DNA of 52,986 bases from a bacterium (GTDB lineage Bacteria > Bacteroidota > Bacteroidia > Flavobacteriales > Schleiferiaceae), in NCBI GenBank assembly GCA_016125155.1, contig WGMI01000036.1:1-52986 (forward strand), written 5' to 3'. Shown here in pieces: positions 49,211-52,986 of this stretch (the first letter of the stretch is position 1; every line of letters begins with the position of its first letter). Made by a program: the position numbers and the translations under genes. Below the pieces are notes generated by a model. The model was given only the letters and a program-made list of their open reading frames with translations, was not told the origin of the DNA and made no database searches.

Positions 49211-50940
49211 ACGCGTTCGACTATGCCGTTTTGGCCCTGACGCTGGTCGGGGTGTTGCTTATCGGGCTCTACCAAATTCGAACCACCCAGGGCGCCGAAG
49301 GCTATTGGAAGAGCGGTCAACAATTGGGTTGGTTTACGGTGGGCCTGAGCGTGCTGGCCACCCAGGCCAGCGCCATTACCTTTCTCAGCGCTCCGGGTTT
49401 GGGCTACGAAAGTGGGTTGAGGTTTGTTCAGTTTTACCTCGGTCTGCCCGTTGCCCTCGTTTTGATCTCCGCCTTTTTTCTTCCGTTGTACTACCGATCC
49501 GGGGTATTTACCGCCTACGAATACCTCGAGAGGCGCTTCGACTTGCGGATGCGCCTGCTGACCTCGGGTTTGTTTCTCATCCAGCGAGGGTTGGCCGCGG
49601 GTCTCACGATTTATGCTCCAGCCATCGTTTTGAGCACCGTGTTTGGCTGGGATTTGGACTGGGTTATATTGGGTACCGGGGGGTTTGTGATTCTCTACAC
49701 GGTCGGAGGAGGCGCTAAGGCCGTCAGTATGACGCAAAAAGGGCAAATGGCCGTCATTTTGCTCGGAATGGTTCTGGCCTCAGTCTTTTTGTATCGGGCG
49801 CTGAGCAAGGAATACAGCTTTCACGAAATGCTCTCGCTCGCTGGGCGCTCGGGCAGGCTTATGGCCATCGATGCGCGCTGGGATTTGAACGAACGCTATA
49901 CCCTGTGGTCGGGTTTGCTGGGGGGGCTGTTTCTCTCGCTTTCGTATTTCGGAACCGATCAAAGCCAGGTGCAGCGCTATTTGGGCGGAGCCAATCTCAA
50001 GCAAAGCCGCATGGGATTGATGTTCAATGCGTTGATTAAAATTCCGATGCAACTGGGCATTTTGTTTATCGGGGTCTTGGTGTACTTGTGGTTCTTGTCC
50101 GAACGGCCGCCCGTGCACTTCAATGTTCAGGCATTGGATCGGCTCAAACAAACCCAAATGGCCGAGCCTTTGGCCTTGGCTGAGGCGGAATTCGACAAGA
50201 ATTTCAACATCGCCCAAATGGTGCGGGAAGACTATCTCTCGGCCTTGAGACGGGACGATCCCTATGCGCGGAAGATGGCCTCAGAAGGGCTCCAGCTCTG
50301 TGCCGAGCGCGAAGGCATGATCCGGGAAGAAGTCCGCGCCATGATCGAAGCCACGAATCCGGGGCAAAAGGTGAAGGATACGAACTATGTTTTTCTGTAT
50401 TATGTCCTGAACTATTTGCCTCATGGTTTGATTGGGTTGTTGCTCGCGGTCATTTTGAGCGCGGCCATGTCGTCTACTTCAGGAGAACTGAGCGCTTTGG
50501 CTTCGTGCACTACCATCGATTTCAGGGATCGGCTTCGACCGGGTTCGGACCGACAAACAGAGGAACAAAAGGTGCGCAATGCGCGCTGGGCCACAGCGCT
50601 TTGGGGTGTATTGGCGCTGGTTTTCGCGTTTTCGGCTGAGTTGTTTGACAACCTGATCGAAATGGTGAATGTGCTGGGTTCTTTGTTCTACGGCACCATT
50701 TTGGGCATCTTCGTCCTGGCCTTTTTTGTCCCCCAAGTGGGCGCTCGTTCGGCTTTTTATGCCGCTCTGTTTGCCGAAACCGCGGTTCTGTTGGTCCACT
50801 TCAGCCAGGTATACGAATGGCCGGGGCACGAGCGGATTGCGATGGAGTATTTGTGGTACAATGTGTTGGGATGCGGGTTGTTGGTGGGGGTGGCCTGGGT
50901 GTTGGAGGGGGTCTCTCAGGTCCGAAGATCTCAGAGTTAA
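49207..50940 (+). CDS. Sodium:solute symporter (SSS family)
   Basis: This 577-residue transporter starts at GTG 49207. It has about 13 transmembrane helices with the family marks SVLATQASAITFLSAPG, TVGGGAKAVSMTQKGQ and SAAMSSTSGELSALAS (sodium site region). A long charged insert (about 305-390) lies between helices. The closest group is the Bacteroidota SSS set found with sugar or amino-sugar metabolism; the substrate is unknown. The PIG-L neighbour suggests an acetylated sugar or its product. A short ACTCC/GGAGT hairpin lies directly after the stop. Confidence 0.94.
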   Translation: MNAFDYAVLALTLVGVLLIGLYQIRTTQGAEGYWKSGQQLGWFTVGLSVLATQASAITFLSAPGLGYESGLRFVQFYLGLPVALVLISAFFLPLYYRSGVFTAYEYLERRFDLRMRLLTSGLFLIQRGLAAGLTIYAPAIVLSTVFGWDLDWVILGTGGFVILYTVGGGAKAVSMTQKGQMAVILLGMVLASVFLYRALSKEYSFHEMLSLAGRSGRLMAIDARWDLNERYTLWSGLLGGLFLSLSYFGTDQSQVQRYLGGANLKQSRMGLMFNALIKIPMQLGILFIGVLVYLWFLSERPPVHFNVQALDRLKQTQMAEPLALAEAEFDKNFNIAQMVREDYLSALRRDDPYARKMASEGLQLCAEREGMIREEVRAMIEATNPGQKVKDTNYVFLYYVLNYLPHGLIGLLLAVILSAAMSSTSGELSALASCTTIDFRDRLRPGSDRQTEEQKVRNARWATALWGVLALVFAFSAELFDNLIEMVNVLGSLFYGTILGIFVLAFFVPQVGARSAFYAALFAETAVLLVHFSQVYEWPGHERIAMEYLWYNVLGCGLLVGVAWVLEGVSQVRRSQS

Positions 50941-51010
50941 ACTCCATCGGAGTAAATGAGGTAGTCTACTGAAGTAAATAGCCCGATGGTTTCGTTATTA
51001 TTCTCCTTGT

Positions 51011-51043
51011 TTTGACTTGTCATTGATTCTGTCTCATAGTTTG
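51011..51043 (+). promoter_or_regulatory. Promoter-like pair ahead of the small secreted protein
   Basis: TTTG (51011-51014) is followed after 22 bases by TAGTTTG (51037-51043), one base short of TAnnTTTG. Transcription near 51050 would leave a 45-base leader to ATG 51095. Confidence 0.35.
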
Positions 51044-51094
51044 CATCTATACCACTCATGAGTTATGTTTACACACACCAAAACACCGTCTATC

Positions 51095-51490
51095 ATGAAT
51101 CGATTGTTTACTTTCTTTGTATTCATTGCTGTATCATCCTTGAGCAATAAGGTGTTCAGCCAACAGCCAAAGTATGTTTATTGTCAAATTATTGCCAAGG
51201 AGAAGTTTCTTTCTAATAAAGTGACTGTAGAGTTGGATTTTGGACAGAAAATGAATTTTTTCTCGAACCATCGATTGAAAGACGAAAATGGTAAGACTGT
51301 TGTATTCAATACGGTTGTTGATGCCATGAATTACATGGGTAAGCGTGGATGGGAATTCGGACAATCAAATATCATGTTCGTAGATAATGGCCTCGGTAGC
51401 ACTACAGTTGTTTACATAGTTATTATGAAGAAGCTTTTTGATGAACTTGACGAAGATGCTAAATCAGAATATTTAAAAGAGTTCAATTAA
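51095..51490 (+). CDS. Small secreted protein of a Bacteroidota family, unknown function
   Basis: This 131-residue protein starts at ATG 51095. Signal peptide cleavage is near NKVFSQQ. The mature part has YVYCQIIAKEKFLSNKVTVE, DFGQKMNF, KDENGKTVVFNT and DAMNYMGKRGWEFGQ. This set recurs in short exported proteins of Bacteroides and relatives. The gene is AT-rich compared with the rest of the window. It shares an operon with the TPR gene 12 bases downstream. Confidence 0.75.
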   Translation: MNRLFTFFVFIAVSSLSNKVFSQQPKYVYCQIIAKEKFLSNKVTVELDFGQKMNFFSNHRLKDENGKTVVFNTVVDAMNYMGKRGWEFGQSNIMFVDNGLGSTTVVYIVIMKKLFDELDEDAKSEYLKEFN

Positions 51491-51502
51491 GGCAGGAAGG
51501 CT

Positions 51503-52579
51503 ATGTGCGACATTAAGAGATTGTTTTTTGTCATATTTCAGGTCTTACGTGGACCCGAAATCTCGGCACAAGAGAGAGTTTTCATAAAGGAATATCGCTA
51601 TCAGGCCAGTGAAATGGATAGTCATGCATCATGCCGAACGATAGCATCTGTCCAACTCAGGGCTGAATTATTAAATGAAATTGGCGTATACATTCAAAAT
51701 GACATTAAGTTGATTACAAAAGAGGTTGGTGGTGAATATACCCAAGATTTTAATGAGAGCATCTCAACCTTTAGTGCGGGCGTAACGAAGTTCGTTATTC
51801 TTGATGAGTCTTGGAATGGAAAAGAGTACTGGTTAAAAGCTTCAATAACAATCGATCAAAATGAGTTTAAGGAAACTTTAATAGAATTGAAGGAGAATGA
51901 AGAATTAAAAGGGCAATTGAAGACTATAAATGATCAATTACAACAGGCTCTACTTAACATTGCTGAATTGCAGAAATCTGAGAATAAAAATTCCTCAACA
52001 GAGACTTCTTTCAATAATTTAGTGAATACTCTGGATGTAAATTCACATCTTCTAAACGGCAGTGATTTGAAGAATAACAATGATCTAAGAACTGCAATTC
52101 TTGAATATGATCAGGTTTTACTACTCGACCAGAATAACCCCATTGCTTTGCTTAATCGTGGAATATTGAAAGCAGAGATTGCTGATTTTAGTGGCGCGAT
52201 TAATGATTTTAATACACTTGTTCGTCTTGAGCCAGACAATGTTTTTGGCTATTTTAATCGGGGTATGGTGTTCGATGTAGAAGGACGATACAAGGAAGCT
52301 ATCAAAGATTTTAATAGAGCGATTGAATTGCGTTCGGATCTTCCTGATTTGTACAATAGCCGAGGGCTAAGTCATTTTCACATTCAAGATTTAAAATCGG
52401 CAATCAAAGATTATAGTCGTGCAATTGAATTGGACAAGAATAGTTCAATCGCCTATTACAATCGAGGTCAAGCTCGGTATAAACAGGGTCAGTTTGATAT
52501 GGCTTGTAACGATTGGAAAGAATCTGACAGATTGGGTTTCAAAAAAGCAAAAGAGGTGCTTTCTAAGAGATGTAATTGA
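51503..52579 (+). CDS. Tetratricopeptide-repeat protein with conserved N-terminal domain
   Basis: This 358-residue protein has a short hydrophobic front (RLFFVIFQVL). An N-terminal domain with MDSHASCRTIASVQLRAELL matches a form I recall in exported Bacteroidota proteins (LPP20/SIMPL-like). A coiled-coil linker (about 130-165, ENEELKGQL) leads to four TPR units (NPIALLNRGILKAE, DNVFGYFNRGM, DLPDLYNSRGL, SSIAYYNRGQ). TPRs bind protein partners. The gene is AT-rich like its neighbour. Confidence 0.85.
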   Translation: MCDIKRLFFVIFQVLRGPEISAQERVFIKEYRYQASEMDSHASCRTIASVQLRAELLNEIGVYIQNDIKLITKEVGGEYTQDFNESISTFSAGVTKFVILDESWNGKEYWLKASITIDQNEFKETLIELKENEELKGQLKTINDQLQQALLNIAELQKSENKNSSTETSFNNLVNTLDVNSHLLNGSDLKNNNDLRTAILEYDQVLLLDQNNPIALLNRGILKAEIADFSGAINDFNTLVRLEPDNVFGYFNRGMVFDVEGRYKEAIKDFNRAIELRSDLPDLYNSRGLSHFHIQDLKSAIKDYSRAIELDKNSSIAYYNRGQARYKQGQFDMACNDWKESDRLGFKKAKEVLSKRCN

Positions 52580-52721
52580 GTGTAATTCATTTTGCCTTTA
52601 GGTCTCGTGGTTTTTGTACTTCAGAGATAGCTCTAATTTCTGGTTGAAATATCATATGGATGACTAAGGCCTCCTGTGAATTTGAGTTATGTTATATTTC
52701 TTTTTCAATAACTCCGCGCAT

Positions 52722-52765
52722 ACCGAGCACTCAAGGGCGCTCTCTGTAGTGAGCGCACACTCGGT
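52722..52765. repeat. Two-part stem-loop
   Basis: ACCGAG (52722-52727) pairs with CTCGGT (52760-52765), and inside it GCGCTC (52737-52742) pairs with GAGCGC (52751-52756) around TCTGTAGT. No T-run follows, so it is more likely a structured RNA or repeat part than a terminator. Confidence 0.5.
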
Positions 52766-52779
52766 TTGGAACGCAGTGG

Positions 52780-52797
52780 ATCCTGGGGTCACAGGAT
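52780..52797. repeat. Stem-loop ATCCTG / CAGGAT
   Basis: ATCCTG (52780-52785) pairs with CAGGAT (52792-52797) around GGGTCA, 15 bases after the previous structure. Confidence 0.4.
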
Positions 52798-52896
52798 ATT
52801 TCTGGGGAGAGATGCTTTTTCATTCAATTGTGTTTTACCCCTTGCCCTATAATAAAACCTACAATTGACTAATTCAACCAGAGTCTTCCAAGGTAA

Positions 52897-52912
52897 ACCC
52901 GGGCCTCCGGGT
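52897..52912. repeat. Stem-loop ACCCGG / CCGGGT
   Basis: ACCCGG (52897-52902) pairs with CCGGGT (52907-52912) around GCCT. It lies just before a GC-rich end of the window that may be part of a repeat. Confidence 0.4.
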
Positions 52913-52986
52913 AGAAGTCTTCCGGCTACGCCGAAGAGCATTCAAAGAAGGCCTGCGCTGTTCATTCCCTGTCTACGACTCGGCAG

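Larger units (their letters stand above)
52580..52986. other. Non-coding AT-rich tail with stem-loops
   Basis: No reliable gene is seen in these 407 bases. Three perfect stem-loops (52722-52765, 52780-52797, 52897-52912) and a near-perfect one (TCTTCCGGC / GCCGAAGA, near 52917) are crowded in. The right end has a different composition and may continue into an element beyond the window. Confidence 0.5.

Noticed and set aside
1-52986. CRISPR arrays, tRNA and rRNA genes
   Set aside because: No regularly spaced repeats, no cloverleaf with a TTCGA-type arm in the gaps, and no rRNA-like stretches were seen by eye.

Overview
The window comes from a Bacteroidota genome, most likely Flavobacteriia-like, with an unusually GC-rich composition for that phylum. 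Markers of the lineage are a type IX secretion (T9SS) C-terminal sorting domain on a giant subtilase, the exosortase variant XrtF with its associated membrane protein, a RemB/Wzi-like outer-membrane protein, the Bacteroidota pairing of an amidase with an LptD-like protein, DUF2490, a flavobacterial carotenoid set (CrtD, CruF, CrtZ, fused CrtYcd), and several matches to the Bacteroidota promoter consensus TTTG / TAnnTTTG. The genus cannot be fixed from the sequence. Start-stop overlaps (ATGA, TTGA, GTGA) are very common, so most genes sit in translationally coupled operons.

Layout, left edge to 9 kb. An IS3-family element enters from the left edge and its end lies in the last codons of a DUF2490 gene. 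Next come a small conserved gene, a NarX-like sensor kinase split by one in-frame TAA, and its LuxR-type response regulator. A nitrogen operon follows: type III glutamine synthetase, an animal-type glutaminase (EF-hand-like N-terminus, glutaminase core, ankyrin C-terminus) and an Amt ammonium transporter. Together these could cycle ammonium and glutamine.

9-15 kb holds a minus-strand pair: a 1636-residue secreted subtilase with a T9SS tail and a translationally coupled outer-membrane barrel. 15-23.3 kb is a nearly complete menaquinone operon in the order menI, acyltransferase, menF, menD, menB, menA, menC, menE. menH and the final methyltransferase are absent. 23.3-27 kb holds small genes of unknown function, an SRPBCC protein, an aldo/keto reductase and a DUF4287/DUF5655 protein.

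27-35.3 kb is a conserved envelope and redox block. On the minus strand are amidase, MCE/MlaD-like protein, membrane Fe-S oxidoreductase, lipoprotein, CCG-domain Fe-S protein, and a small protein often mis-called an ABC ATPase. An LptD-like protein diverges from it. A 77-residue gene with its own promoter and terminator follows. 35.8-40.4 kb is a polysaccharide/exosortase operon (sugar-nucleotide dehydratase, Wzi/RemB, XrtF, XrtF-associated protein), met head-on by xerD.

42.5-45.9 kb is a four-gene carotenoid operon predicting a monocyclic hydroxylated carotenoid of saproxanthin/myxol type. A sulfotransferase, a PIG-L deacetylase, an overlooked 39-residue membrane protein and a sodium:solute symporter follow. 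The last 2 kb is visibly AT-richer, carries two secreted/periplasmic proteins of unknown function, and ends in a non-coding stretch with several stem-loops. It looks like accessory DNA.
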